From contig JAFYYN010000175.1 in the NCBI GenBank assembly GCA_017557525.1, positions 1-53,507 of the forward strand: DNA of 53,507 bases, written 5' to 3'. The notes under the pieces are model-generated. The model did not search any database and was not told the origin of the DNA. It saw only the letters and a list, made by a program, of their open reading frames with translations. Shown here in pieces: positions 41,458 to 50,491 of this stretch. Made by a program: the position numbers and the translations under genes. The stretch's first letter is position 1. The number at the start of each line of letters is the position of its first letter. The DNA is from Lachnospiraceae bacterium (GTDB lineage: Bacteria; Bacillota; Clostridia; Lachnospirales; Lachnospiraceae).

Positions 41458-42150
41458 GTGGAAGAACTAAAGTCTCAAAATGTCAATAATTTCTCAAAAG
41501 AAGATCGTAGCATAATATATGTTTTTGCCATTATTTTTCTTTCGTTTGTCGTTATCCAAATGTTTTTTACTATTAGAAATAAAACAGACAAACATCATAG
41601 GATTATGGAATTGGCACTAAGGAATTGCGGTTTAAAAGCGGGCCCAAATGACTATTATCATATAGATAATTATCGAAAGACATTTACTTATTGTTTTGTA
41701 GATAGCGGTTATGATATTCAGGGTATAGCTGAGAGTTTTTCGGAATATATGGATTACTATTGTGGTGTATTTTATGAAGAAGGATATCGCGTAGAAATAC
41801 GTTTTGTCCATAAAATAAATCACAATCATGAGGAGACTGTATTTAGCTTAACAAATTACGATTATGCTAATTCAAAGGTACTTAAGACATTTGAGACAGG
41901 AGAAATATCTAAATATGCCGATGAAAGTTTTTTTGAAAAGTATTGTGGGGAAAAAATAAATTGTGTAAAAAATCTTTATATGTCAGCGCCAATACAAAAG
42001 AACTTTCTTTCTATATTTGAAAATATTGAAACTATAACAATTTATGGTGATGTTAGTTTGGTTAATCAAGAAGAAGCAGTTAAACACGCCGAAGAGGAAG
42101 TTAGAGAGTTATTCCCGAAAGCAGAGATCGCTACGGTTTTATATAACTAA
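41458..42150 (+). CDS. Single-pass membrane protein of unknown function
   Basis: 230 residues from a GTG with AAGGAG 9 bases upstream. One membrane helix (SIIYVFAIIFLSFVVIQMFF, about residues 18-37) separates a short cytosolic N-terminus from an external domain of about 190 residues with mixed strands, such as YHIDNYRKTFTYCFVDSGYDIQ and AGESF-like turns. The end, EEVRELFPKAEIATVLYN, is charged. No family is recognised. The first gene of a set of small unknown membrane proteins, it is AT-rich compared with the metabolic genes around it. Confidence 0.65.
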   Translation: MEELKSQNVNNFSKEDRSIIYVFAIIFLSFVVIQMFFTIRNKTDKHHRIMELALRNCGLKAGPNDYYHIDNYRKTFTYCFVDSGYDIQGIAESFSEYMDYYCGVFYEEGYRVEIRFVHKINHNHEETVFSLTNYDYANSKVLKTFETGEISKYADESFFEKYCGEKINCVKNLYMSAPIQKNFLSIFENIETITIYGDVSLVNQEEAVKHAEEEVRELFPKAEIATVLYN

Positions 42151-42190
42151 ATGTGTAATAATTTGATAAATATTTTTGGAGTACTTGAAT

Positions 42191-42457
42191 ATGGGTAATA
42201 TATTCCTGGATGTATTGAATTTAGATTTTTTGGTTGGTATAGGAAATGCCTTTCAATATATAATGATAGTAGTTGGAATTATTATTTTTACATTTCTTTG
42301 TATATTTACAATAAAAGATGTATCCGATTATAAGTCAAAGAAAGTTGATAAATCCGGTGAATTAATTGTTACTTATAAACAACTGAAAAAGGTTATTACC
42401 TTTGATATAATATATGTTGGAATAATACTGGCATATATACTTATAAGAATGATATAA
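42191..42457 (+). CDS. Small two-helix membrane protein
   Basis: 88 residues. The ATG at 42191 has TTGGAG 9 bases upstream. Hydrophobic segments are FQYIMIVVGIIIFTFLCIFTI (about 22-42) and VITFDIIYVGIILAYILIRM (about 68-87), with a basic loop KDVSDYKSKKVDKSG between, which places both termini outside if the positive-inside rule holds. Not recognised. It lies between two other unknown membrane proteins, with 40 and 14 bases to its neighbours. Confidence 0.6.
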   Translation: MGNIFLDVLNLDFLVGIGNAFQYIMIVVGIIIFTFLCIFTIKDVSDYKSKKVDKSGELIVTYKQLKKVITFDIIYVGIILAYILIRMI

Positions 42458-42471
42458 GAGTTATATAATAA

Positions 42472-43698
42472 ATGAGCAAAAGAAACAGAAAAAACAACAA
42501 AAACAGAAAAACATATAAACCGGTTCCGGTAGCTCCTCAAGACGAATATCAGGACGAATATCAGGATTATGAAGGCGATGATCTAAATGACGGCAGTCAT
42601 TTTGGACCATATAATTTCCATAAGGATCGTCCAATACTTAATTATGATTTTTTTAATGCATACCTTGAATATAGGGAACTGGAGAAAAGGTATTCAACCA
42701 AAAGTATAATAGAGACAGCTGGTTTGGATAATTATGAGTTATATAAGTTAAAAATGAATTATCCTTTAAATAGACGTGAAAGAAATAAAATAAAGAAAAG
42801 CAGTGAATTATCAAAAGAAACTGATAATCTGCTCAAAAAAGGCAAACTGGAACTTGGATGTTTGATGATATTTGCCGCAGTATTTATCTGTATCGTTTTT
42901 GTGAGTCTTTTTATTGAAATTATAAAGAATATATCAGATGACAGTTTAGCACCGATCGTCGGCTTATTTATGTTCCTTTTAGAAACCGGAACCATCTTTT
43001 TGCTTGTAATGCTGCTAAAGTGGTTCAGAAATAGGAAAAATTTTAATAGACTTAAAGATGAGTTTGATAATAACAAAAAGACTATCGGTGATAATACTCC
43101 AAATGTTCATCCATATTATAGGCTTTGCAATAATCTTGTTATAATGGAAGACAGAGATATAAACTTGCTATATCCTACAAAAACAATAGATGAAAAATAT
43201 AGAAAATTTAAATCATATATTGAAGATGAATGGAGAATAACATCGCATAAATTTATTACAAACAGATTTTTCCGAATGAAAGCTTTTGACTGTCATTTTC
43301 CTAATTATACTCATTACAGATTTTTTGTTGAAGTTAAATATGAAGACTGCTTTCCGGACTATCCTGAGCTGATAAATATTGAAAAACAACTGGAATTTCT
43401 TCCATTTATACCGAAGGATGATATACGGCCCAAAGCTTCGCTTGCAAATTATAAGAGTATGTTAAAGAAAAGGGTTACAGAACTAATAAATGAGCGAATC
43501 CCTAAGATGATAGTGAGAGAAGTGGTTGTAGCTGCCGGTTGTACATCACACAATACAGTACATAGAGGTAAAAAATCTAAAGCAACCGCCAAAAAGCCTT
43601 TCTTTATGGAATCTGAGTTAGAAAAAGATAACAGCATTATTTTAAAAAACGAGTTTTATGAGCATTTAGAAGATAATAATCTGCTAAAGAAACAATGA
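42472..43698 (+). CDS. Two-helix membrane protein of unknown function
   Basis: 408 residues. A strongly basic N-terminus (SKRNRKNNKNRKTYK) is followed by an acidic Tyr-rich stretch. Helices at LGCLMIFAAVFICIVFVSLFI (about 126-146) and GLFMFLLETGTIFLLVMLLKWF (about 163-184) form a hairpin. A cytosolic region of about 220 residues follows, containing FECHFPNYTHY-like and EDCFPDYPELINIEKQLEFLP segments. Not recognised. AAGAG lies upstream of the ATG. The next gene begins 10 bases after the stop. Confidence 0.62.
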   Translation: MSKRNRKNNKNRKTYKPVPVAPQDEYQDEYQDYEGDDLNDGSHFGPYNFHKDRPILNYDFFNAYLEYRELEKRYSTKSIIETAGLDNYELYKLKMNYPLNRRERNKIKKSSELSKETDNLLKKGKLELGCLMIFAAVFICIVFVSLFIEIIKNISDDSLAPIVGLFMFLLETGTIFLLVMLLKWFRNRKNFNRLKDEFDNNKKTIGDNTPNVHPYYRLCNNLVIMEDRDINLLYPTKTIDEKYRKFKSYIEDEWRITSHKFITNRFFRMKAFDCHFPNYTHYRFFVEVKYEDCFPDYPELINIEKQLEFLPFIPKDDIRPKASLANYKSMLKKRVTELINERIPKMIVREVVVAAGCTSHNTVHRGKKSKATAKKPFFMESELEKDNSIILKNEFYEHLEDNNLLKKQ

Positions 43699-43708
43699 GG
43701 TGATCAAA

Positions 43709-44785
43709 GTGGCTATCAATATTAAAACAGTTACCTGCCCGGCATGCGGAGCAAAGGTCAATTATGATGAGAATAACAAAATCGCCAGATGCGAGTTTTG
43801 CGGGGCTGTACTTGATATGACAGAACAGTACGGCGAAAAGAAAGACCGTGAACGTGATGATATGCAGGATGAGCAGTTAAGGACCATCATGAACAGAATG
43901 CACGTCAGAAATACAGGAAATAATGACCCTAATATCCGTAAGGCCAAAAGGACTGCATTGATCATAATTATTTGCCTTGTTGTCTTTGGATTTATGAGTA
44001 CAATAATTTTTTCTACTGTAGGGGCAATGAGATTTTCAAATGCCATAAAAGAAGAAACTACCAAGGTTATAGATACTGATATCAATCCTTTTGATAAGCT
44101 GACAATTAAGTACACTGGTGTAAGCGGTAATGCAGTTGGCAGACTTGATGATAAGAACATTCACGGTATTTCTACACTCAAAAAAACTACATCCGACCTG
44201 GAAAAGCTTAGTAATGGTGATACAATAACTGTAAAATACCCTCAGGATTCTTATAAAGACGGTAATACAATATATCATTTTACTGAAACTGAAAAGACTT
44301 ATACCGTCAGAGGCCTTGATGAATATGTAACAGATATTAATGAAATCGGAGAGGAAGATCTTGCCGCTTTAAAGAAAAATGCTATAGATAAAGCTATTTT
44401 TGAGTGTAAGGATGATAATTTTCCTTATGTAGAGGATAGTTTTGAAATATATGCTATATATACAATGGTTAAAAAGGATTTTACCAAACAAACCTCTGTT
44501 TTCATAGTATCGTTTGATTACACAGATGATAAGAGTAAAGAGACCAAAACCGGTTATTTCATGGCTGAGTATTCAAACATTACTAAATTAGGTGATGGAA
44601 GCTTTAAGATTAATTTCAATGCCGGAGGATTTAATTATTCCAGAGAATCATACCTCGGAGGGTTCACTGTTATATCGGCACATTCAACCTGGGATGCGGT
44701 TTATACCGATGTATATCTGAATAACAAGGCTGAGTGGTCGATACATGAGGATTTTATGATCAGTAATACTGAAGCAGCTGAGTAA
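43709..44785 (+). CDS. Zinc-ribbon membrane protein
   Basis: 358 residues from the GTG at 43709, which has GAGG 8 bases upstream; a GTG at 43700 is in frame but lacks a site. An N-terminal zinc ribbon, TCPACGAKVNYDENNKIARCEFCGA (CxxC at both ends, residues about 9-33), is followed by a helix LIIIICLVVFGFMSTIIFSTV (about 83-103) and an external domain rich in beta strands with KYTGVSGNAVGRLDDKNI and DTITVKYPQDSY. The DKLTIKYTGVSGNA segment suggests Ig-like repeats. The ribbon is cytosolic. The same plan occurs at 50492-51565 in this window. Ligand unknown. Confidence 0.68.
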   Translation: MAINIKTVTCPACGAKVNYDENNKIARCEFCGAVLDMTEQYGEKKDRERDDMQDEQLRTIMNRMHVRNTGNNDPNIRKAKRTALIIIICLVVFGFMSTIIFSTVGAMRFSNAIKEETTKVIDTDINPFDKLTIKYTGVSGNAVGRLDDKNIHGISTLKKTTSDLEKLSNGDTITVKYPQDSYKDGNTIYHFTETEKTYTVRGLDEYVTDINEIGEEDLAALKKNAIDKAIFECKDDNFPYVEDSFEIYAIYTMVKKDFTKQTSVFIVSFDYTDDKSKETKTGYFMAEYSNITKLGDGSFKINFNAGGFNYSRESYLGGFTVISAHSTWDAVYTDVYLNNKAEWSIHEDFMISNTEAAE

Positions 44786-44809
44786 ATTTTTGAATATACA
44801 AAAAAATAT

Positions 44810-44845
44810 AAGATGATCTGAGACACAAACTCGGATCATCTTTTT
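44810..44845 (+). terminator. Rho-independent terminator
   Basis: AAGATGATC / GATCATCTT with one further wobble, followed by TTTTTATTTT. It closes the group of unknown membrane proteins. Confidence 0.85.
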
Positions 44846-44943
44846 ATTTTGTTCATAATTTGTCAATAAAGTTTATTAAAATTACTAAATTTGTTTACCA
44901 TTTTATAGTTAAAATTGTTGATTTATTATCAAATTTCGTAATG

Positions 44944-44949
44944 TATAAT
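44944..44949 (+). promoter_or_regulatory. Possible -10 box for the DUF2339-like gene
   Basis: TATAAT with no good -35 at 17 bases; TTGATT lies 20 bases upstream. GAAAGAAGGTGAAT precedes the ATG at 44992. Confidence 0.3.
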
Positions 44950-44991
44950 CGGGGTGTAAGTTGAAACCTGTCTACGAAAGAAGGTGAATTT

Positions 44992-47313
44992 ATGGCAGAT
45001 ATAAAAGATCTGGAAGAAAGACTAAAACAATGTCAAAATGTTTTGAACAATGTCATCGCTAACATGAATTACCTCGAGAGAGAGATTGACATTGCGAAAA
45101 AAACTAATAATGTTAAGCCTCAGGTTAATCTTAACTCAAATGCAAAACTCCAGGGAAACTCACAAGGACCTGCAAATTATGGGCAGCCTAAAGGTAATCC
45201 TAATCAGAATATAGGACCTCAGCCGGCACCTCAGAGTAATCCAAATTACGTAAACCCTCAGTTTAATCCGTTTAGAGGCCCCGTAAACCAAGGTACGACA
45301 TACCAGGGTAATACTAACCAGGGTAAACCAAATCAGGGCCCTGCAACCCAAGGCCCTACAACCCAAAGCTCTGCAAATAACGGATCAGCAAACCAAGGCA
45401 CAGTTAACCAGCCCAAGAAACCCATCAGCATCGAATCGATATTCGGTAAAAATGTAATGGCTATTGCGGCATCAGTTCTGATATTTATCAGTTTGATACT
45501 GTTTGCAACACTTATACTTCCCAAGCTTTCAAAAGAAGTAAAGTTTTTCATGAGTCTTGCAGCAAGTATCGGAGTAGCAGCATTTGGACTCCTTAAGTGG
45601 TTTAAAAAGAAAGATAATTCATTTTTCTTAGCACTTGGCGCATGTGGTATGGGAGCCATATACATAACCTTGTTTATAGGTAACGCGTATTTTGAAATCA
45701 TAAGTTACATCACTTTATTTGTACTGATAGCTGTCTGGACGGCAGTTATCCTGTTCCTGTCCAAGTATAAAAAGTTATTATTTGAAATAATCGGCTACTG
45801 CGGCATTATAATAGCAGTAATGTTTGGTACAATTTCAAGTATCGAAAGATCATTGCCCATGAACGACACATATGTCTACCAGGGCGCAAATATAGGAAAT
45901 TTCATAGTTACCATAGTATTTTTCCTGATCGGTATCATAGCATTCATGATCTTTGGAAAGATGGACACCATTTCCTATATAGTTTCAAATTCTGTAACAT
46001 TTGTTTGTGCAATACCTTTACTTATCGGTGCCACATTTTTCAGATTTAAAGACAAAAAATCGATTGGTGACCCGGATACAGAAGGTATACTGTTTATACT
46101 TATCATATTAGCAGTGTTCTATGCGGTAATGCTCGCAATGAACCTGATAAAAACCAAAAAAGAAAACGGTGTCTGGATCAATTTCTTTGGCCTTGGACAT
46201 TCCGTAGTAATTGGATTAATAGTTAATTTACTGTTTAGTGATACAGATGCATATTATCCTGCAGGTATCATAGTTTATGCAATAACATTAATAGCTATCG
46301 AATGTTTCTGCATAAAGAAATTTGACAGACAGAAATTTGTAAGTACATACATCTGGCTTTCATATCTGATGATCATGATTGTTGCGAAGATTGTATTGGC
46401 AGATATAATCGACATGAATATAGGATTTTTTGTAGCAGCTGTTGTATTTATCATTTACGGTTTCGCATTTAATGACGTATTTTATAAATTAAGCGGACTT
46501 GGATTTAATATCCTGATGATTTGCTGCATAGATTCAACTGTAGTAGTAAAGGTTATTACATTAGTCGTTGTATTTGCACTTATAAACGGATTTATGTACT
46601 TTAAGAACAGCCAGTACAGTGTAGTAATAAAGCTTTTGTCTTATATAACATTTATTATTGGTTTAACTTTTGCTATAGGCTATAACTTAATGGATGCTGA
46701 AGATCCTTACTGGATACACGCATTAATACTTATGGTCATAGGAGCGATCAATGTACTCGCATTAAAGACTCCTTACCGTAAAAACTGGGAGATCAATGAA
46801 GATGACCAGGGTGTGATCATTACCGGTTATGCTATAAACGGCGTATTGATGTTTTATGCATTATTTGTAATGATGATGATAGAGAGAAATCCTTTACTGC
46901 ATTGGATAATAGTACTAATAGCTGTTGCACTGTTTATGGTTAATTCCATAAATCTCTTAAAGAAGTGGGATGGTTTTGGAGCACTTTATGTAGGTATCAA
47001 ATTTACAGTCCTGCTTATAACCATACTTGTTTCGTTTAATATGACGGATAACATCCTGAGTATACTGGTATTCCTGTTATCAATCATACTTATAAGTGCC
47101 GGCTTTATCTTCAAGGTTAAGGGCTTAAGAATCTACGGACTGGTATTATCGCTCATATGTGTCATAAAGCTAGTTATGATCGATATCACCTACGAAAACA
47201 CTGTAGGACACGCATTGAGCTTCTTCTTAAGCGGTGTGCTTTGCTTCGTAATAAGCGCAATTTACAGCCATGTAGAGAAGAAATACAAGGATTCTGAGGC
47301 TGTTTCGATGTAA
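44992..47313 (+). CDS. DUF2339-like polytopic membrane protein
   Basis: 773 residues. Residues 1-35 (ADIKDLEERLKQCQNVLNNVI) are a coiled-coil heptad region. Residues about 40-138 are repetitive, rich in Asn, Gln, Gly and Pro (GNPNQNIGPQP, NQGTTYQGNTNQGK). From 155 on, about twenty hydrophobic segments follow, beginning SIFGKNVMAIAASVLIFISLILFATLI and then EVKFFMSLAASIGVAAFGLL, the typical entry of DUF2339 proteins. The C-terminus is a short charged tail. No transport or catalytic motif is evident. It is transcribed alone. Confidence 0.72.
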   Translation: MADIKDLEERLKQCQNVLNNVIANMNYLEREIDIAKKTNNVKPQVNLNSNAKLQGNSQGPANYGQPKGNPNQNIGPQPAPQSNPNYVNPQFNPFRGPVNQGTTYQGNTNQGKPNQGPATQGPTTQSSANNGSANQGTVNQPKKPISIESIFGKNVMAIAASVLIFISLILFATLILPKLSKEVKFFMSLAASIGVAAFGLLKWFKKKDNSFFLALGACGMGAIYITLFIGNAYFEIISYITLFVLIAVWTAVILFLSKYKKLLFEIIGYCGIIIAVMFGTISSIERSLPMNDTYVYQGANIGNFIVTIVFFLIGIIAFMIFGKMDTISYIVSNSVTFVCAIPLLIGATFFRFKDKKSIGDPDTEGILFILIILAVFYAVMLAMNLIKTKKENGVWINFFGLGHSVVIGLIVNLLFSDTDAYYPAGIIVYAITLIAIECFCIKKFDRQKFVSTYIWLSYLMIMIVAKIVLADIIDMNIGFFVAAVVFIIYGFAFNDVFYKLSGLGFNILMICCIDSTVVVKVITLVVVFALINGFMYFKNSQYSVVIKLLSYITFIIGLTFAIGYNLMDAEDPYWIHALILMVIGAINVLALKTPYRKNWEINEDDQGVIITGYAINGVLMFYALFVMMMIERNPLLHWIIVLIAVALFMVNSINLLKKWDGFGALYVGIKFTVLLITILVSFNMTDNILSILVFLLSIILISAGFIFKVKGLRIYGLVLSLICVIKLVMIDITYENTVGHALSFFLSGVLCFVISAIYSHVEKKYKDSEAVSM

Positions 47314-47370
47314 GAATATAGAAATACCAAGGAATTTGCATAGAATATAAGAAAAAAATAAGATTTCTCC

Positions 47371-47399
47371 TTGACAAATAAGGAAACATAATGTAAAAT
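47371..47399 (+). promoter_or_regulatory. Sigma-A promoter of rpsO
   Basis: Perfect TTGACA (47371-47376), 17-base spacer, TAAAAT (47394-47399), leaving a 5' leader of about 170 bases. Confidence 0.8.
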
Positions 47400-47410
47400 A
47401 CCTTTGTTTC

Positions 47411-47545
47411 AGGACTCTGACTCAGTTTTCGGCATCTCCAACCGATTACTTAGTTATGCGGGGCAACCTGCTTGAGTCGTCTAACGCAGAGCGAAAGCAT
47501 TTGATGTGATAACGTTCTGCAGCTTCCGTTAAACATATTACGGAA
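47411..47545 (+). promoter_or_regulatory. Structured rpsO leader, candidate S15-binding element
   Basis: GACTCA (47419-47424) pairs with TGAGTC (47473-47478), enclosing CGG...CCG and GCGGG/CCTGC hairpins. GCAGA (47486-47490) pairs with TCTGC (47516-47520). TCCGT...ACGGA (about 47525-47543) forms a third arm shortly before AGAAGGAGG. S15 represses its own translation through leader RNAs of varied structure in several bacterial groups; that this leader does so is inference. Confidence 0.5.
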
Positions 47546-47575
47546 CACAAGATTTTACAGAAGGAGGAAAAAGAC

Positions 47576-47842
47576 ATGATTACAAAGGAAAAGAAGGCAG
47601 CGATTATCGCTGAGTATGGAAAGACACCTACCGATACCGGTTCAACACAGGTACAGGTAGCTATCCTTACCGCAAGAATCAATGAGCTTACTGAGCACTT
47701 AAAGGTCCATAAGAAGGATCATCATTCCAGACGTGGTCTTCTTATGATGGTAGGACAGAGACGTGGTCTCCTTGAGTACCTTAAAAAGACAGACATCACA
47801 GAATATCGTGCTCTTATCGAAAAGCTCGGTCTTAGAAAGTAA
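47576..47842 (+). CDS. rpsO: 30S ribosomal protein S15
   Basis: 88 residues, the standard length. [21 protein letters not shown] and [25 protein letters not shown] are hallmark S15 sequences; the latter contains the 16S rRNA-binding residues. AAGGAGG lies 9 bases upstream. A terminator follows 6 bases after the stop, so the gene is monocistronic. Confidence 0.99.
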   Translation: MITKEKKAAIIAEYGKTPTDTGSTQVQVAILTARINELTEHLKVHKKDHHSRRGLLMMVGQRRGLLEYLKKTDITEYRALIEKLGLRK

Positions 47843-47848
47843 AAAATT

Positions 47849-47880
47849 TGACGCCTGTCTTACGATGGGCGTCATTTTTT
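47849..47880 (+). terminator. Rho-independent terminator of rpsO
   Basis: TGACGCC pairs with GGCGTCA, followed by TTTTTT. The next gene starts 6 bases after the T-run. Confidence 0.88.
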
Positions 47881-47885
47881 AGTGA

Positions 47886-49307
47886 ATGAACATGACATAT
47901 AAAGAATCGTTAGATTATATAAATAACAGCCTTACTTCCGGCTCAGTATACGGTCTTTCGCGTATAAAGGAGCTGCTAAAGCGGCTTTCCAACCCGGAAA
48001 CAGGCATGAAGATCATCCATATAGCAGGTACTAACGGTAAAGGCTCAATATCAAGGATGATAATGAGTATCCTAAAAGAAGCCGGATATACCGTCGGAAT
48101 ATTTAATTCTCCTTACTTAGAGAAGAAAAACGAATATCTTTGCTGTAACGGAGTGGATGCAACCGATGAAGAATATGCACTAATAGCAGGTATTGTAAAA
48201 AACGCGGTAGAGGGTCTTGAGGTAATCAACCGCAAATTTGACAAAGCTGACATAGAAACCCCGGTACTTGAGTGCGTATTTCAACCCATGAGAGAGAAGC
48301 CTACAGAGTTTGAGTTCTCGTTTGCTATGGCAATGGAGTACTTTGCAAGGAAAAACTGTGACTTTGGAATAGTAGAGTGCGGACTTGGCGGATTGACCGA
48401 TGCGACAAATATCTTTGAAGAAAAAGAGATGAGCATCATAGCTAACATCGGGCTTGAACATACAAAGCTGCTTGGGGATACGATAAAAGAGATTACAAAG
48501 CAGAAATGTGGTATCATTATTAAAAAAGATACTGTAGTTGCATACCCTTCAGGCGATGAAGCAATCAAAGTAATTACAAGGGTTTGCAAGGCTAAAGAGG
48601 CAAAACTTATAACCCCTAATTACTCTGAGTGGGGTAAGATGGTTTTCTATAACCCCGGCTTTCCGGACAATGACCCCATACTTAAGGACGAAAAGGTATG
48701 GTTAAACATGCCGGAGCTTATGAACAGCATAGCTTTAAGCGGTACATTCCAAAAGAGAAATGCAATGGTTGCACTGTCAGCTGTTATGGCTTTAAAGAGT
48801 AAAGGCTATAAAATTAGCTACAGGCACATTTTAAACGGCCTTAAAAATGTAAAGTGGCCAGGACGCTTTGAGACACTTAATGAAAATCCGCTTATCATAG
48901 CAGATGGCGGACATAATGTACAATGTGCCAAGGCATTATGTGAGTCATTGGACGCAGCTGGTATAAAGAAAGCAATATTTGTTATCGGCATTATGGCAGA
49001 TAAGGACTACAAGGAAGTATTTAAGCTCCTTTATCCTTATGCAGCAAAGTTAGTTGCTACAGAGCCGGATAATGCCAGAAGACTTAGTACTGAGGACATA
49101 TGTAAGAGTTTTGCTCATATTATATCTGATACAAAAAATAAACATAATCTTTTGGATATAGACATTTACTCAGAGAAAAAACCTGCAGATGCAGTAAAGA
49201 AAGCCTTAAGGCTTGATGCAGAATGCTACGGAAACAAGATGCCAATAGTTATTACCGGCTCATTATATATGATGGCGGACATCAGAAACGCCGTTAGAGA
49301 AATTTGA
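47886..49307 (+). CDS. folC: Folylpolyglutamate synthase / dihydrofolate synthase
   Basis: 473 residues. The ATP loop is GTNGKGS (residues 48-54) in IIHIAGTNGKGSISRMIMSIL. The Mur-ligase-type segments CDFGIVECGLGGLTDATN and IANIGLEHTKLLGDTIKEITKQKCGII are complete, and the C-terminal domain begins around KNVKWPGRFETL with IIADGGHN. It adds glutamate to folates in the cytosol. No Shine-Dalgarno is visible before either ATG (47886 or 47892), since the terminator of rpsO ends just upstream. This leaves the translation signal unexplained. Confidence 0.95.
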   Translation: MNMTYKESLDYINNSLTSGSVYGLSRIKELLKRLSNPETGMKIIHIAGTNGKGSISRMIMSILKEAGYTVGIFNSPYLEKKNEYLCCNGVDATDEEYALIAGIVKNAVEGLEVINRKFDKADIETPVLECVFQPMREKPTEFEFSFAMAMEYFARKNCDFGIVECGLGGLTDATNIFEEKEMSIIANIGLEHTKLLGDTIKEITKQKCGIIIKKDTVVAYPSGDEAIKVITRVCKAKEAKLITPNYSEWGKMVFYNPGFPDNDPILKDEKVWLNMPELMNSIALSGTFQKRNAMVALSAVMALKSKGYKISYRHILNGLKNVKWPGRFETLNENPLIIADGGHNVQCAKALCESLDAAGIKKAIFVIGIMADKDYKEVFKLLYPYAAKLVATEPDNARRLSTEDICKSFAHIISDTKNKHNLLDIDIYSEKKPADAVKKALRLDAECYGNKMPIVITGSLYMMADIRNAVREI

Positions 49308-49374
49308 CCATACTCGGTAACGGGCTTATATTACCTTAAGAGTATAAAGTATGTTTTACAGGAGGAACAAGAAA

Positions 49375-50397
49375 GTGAAGAAGAGTATATTTAAAATCTT
49401 CAGCTTGATTACAGTATTTGCTTTGATCCTTGGCGTATTTAGCCCCATAGGTTTTAGCAAGGTAGAGGCTGCTAAGAAAGTAAAGATCAATAAGAAATCA
49501 ATGACACTTGAAACAGGTGAGTGGCAGAAGTTAAAGCTTAAAAACGGCAACTTTGCCATAGAGGACATAACATGGACAACAAGTGACAGGGCAGTAGCCA
49601 AGGTTTCTAAAAAGGGTTGGGTAGTTGGTCTTGTTAAAGGACAGTGTACAATTACAGCAACAGTAAATGCATCCGGTAAGACCTACAGCTGTAACGTAAC
49701 AGTCAACGCGCCCGATGTATCAAAGAGAGTTATAGATCCCGAAAAACCCATCATAGCTCTTACATTTGACGATGGCCCTTGCGCAGGCACACCTGATGTA
49801 CTTGAAACTCTTGCATCATACGGTGTAACCGCTACATTCTTTATGAATTATAAGAATGCACCCGGATTTGCTACATACCCTGATATCGTGCGTCAGGTAT
49901 ACAACTCAGGTAACGAAGTAGCAAACCATACCAAGACACATCCTCAGCTTAACAAGATATCAGCAGCAAGTATCGATGATGAAGTAAACGGAAACGAAGA
50001 TTTGCTTAGAGATCTCATCGGTCAGGATAATGAGCTGATCTGCAGACCTCCTTACGGAGCATATAATGATACTGTAAAGTCAAATGTTAAGTGTCCTTTG
50101 ATCCTCTGGTCAGTAGATACACTTGACTGGAAATATAAGAGCCAGTCAAACTGCACAGAGCTTATCATGGCAGAGCTTAAAAAGCAGGCAAGCGACGGCG
50201 GCATCATCCTGATGCACGACATACATAAGACCTCCCGTGAGGCAGCCGGCGAAGTAATCGCATGGCTTATCCAGCAGGGCTATCAGGTTTGCTCGGTTAG
50301 CGAGATGTTTGAGGCTCGTGGAGTAGAGCTCGTAGATGGCGAAGTTTACAGCAAATGTATCTCAGCTGCAAAATATAAGGAATTACATAGCAAATAA
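49375..50397 (+). CDS. Secreted polysaccharide deacetylase with BIG2 domain
   Basis: 340 residues from a GTG with AGGAGG 9 bases upstream; the ATG at 49351 lacks a ribosome site. A signal peptide or N-terminal membrane anchor, IFKIFSLITVFALILGVFSPI, is followed by a bacterial Ig-like (BIG2) domain (about 35-115; WTTSDRAVAKVSKKGWVVGLVKG). The NodB deacetylase domain has TFDDGP (D132-D133), the metal histidines in NHTKTHPQ (H185, H189), RPPYGAYN, WSVDTLDW and ILMHDIHK. The family removes N-acetyl groups from peptidoglycan or chitin-type sugars outside the membrane. BIG2 probably binds wall polymers. Confidence 0.92.
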   Translation: MKKSIFKIFSLITVFALILGVFSPIGFSKVEAAKKVKINKKSMTLETGEWQKLKLKNGNFAIEDITWTTSDRAVAKVSKKGWVVGLVKGQCTITATVNASGKTYSCNVTVNAPDVSKRVIDPEKPIIALTFDDGPCAGTPDVLETLASYGVTATFFMNYKNAPGFATYPDIVRQVYNSGNEVANHTKTHPQLNKISAASIDDEVNGNEDLLRDLIGQDNELICRPPYGAYNDTVKSNVKCPLILWSVDTLDWKYKSQSNCTELIMAELKKQASDGGIILMHDIHKTSREAAGEVIAWLIQQGYQVCSVSEMFEARGVELVDGEVYSKCISAAKYKELHSK

Positions 50398-50410
50398 TAA
50401 AAGATAAAGC

Positions 50411-50467
50411 AAATGAGCTGCGAAGAAAGGACTTTGATCCTCATCTTTGCAGCTCATTTTTGTTTTG
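50411..50467. terminator. Bidirectional terminator between convergent genes
   Basis: AAATGAGCTGC (50411-50421) pairs with GCAGCTCATTT (50449-50459), with TTTTGTTTTG on the + side. A T-rich tract on the minus side also allows it to end the opposing gene. Confidence 0.75.
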
Positions 50468-50491
50468 TGCCAAAATGAATCAGTAGATTGC

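Noticed and set aside
48281-48589. 102-codon minus-strand frame over folC
   Set aside because: Shadow of conserved folC codons without a start signal.
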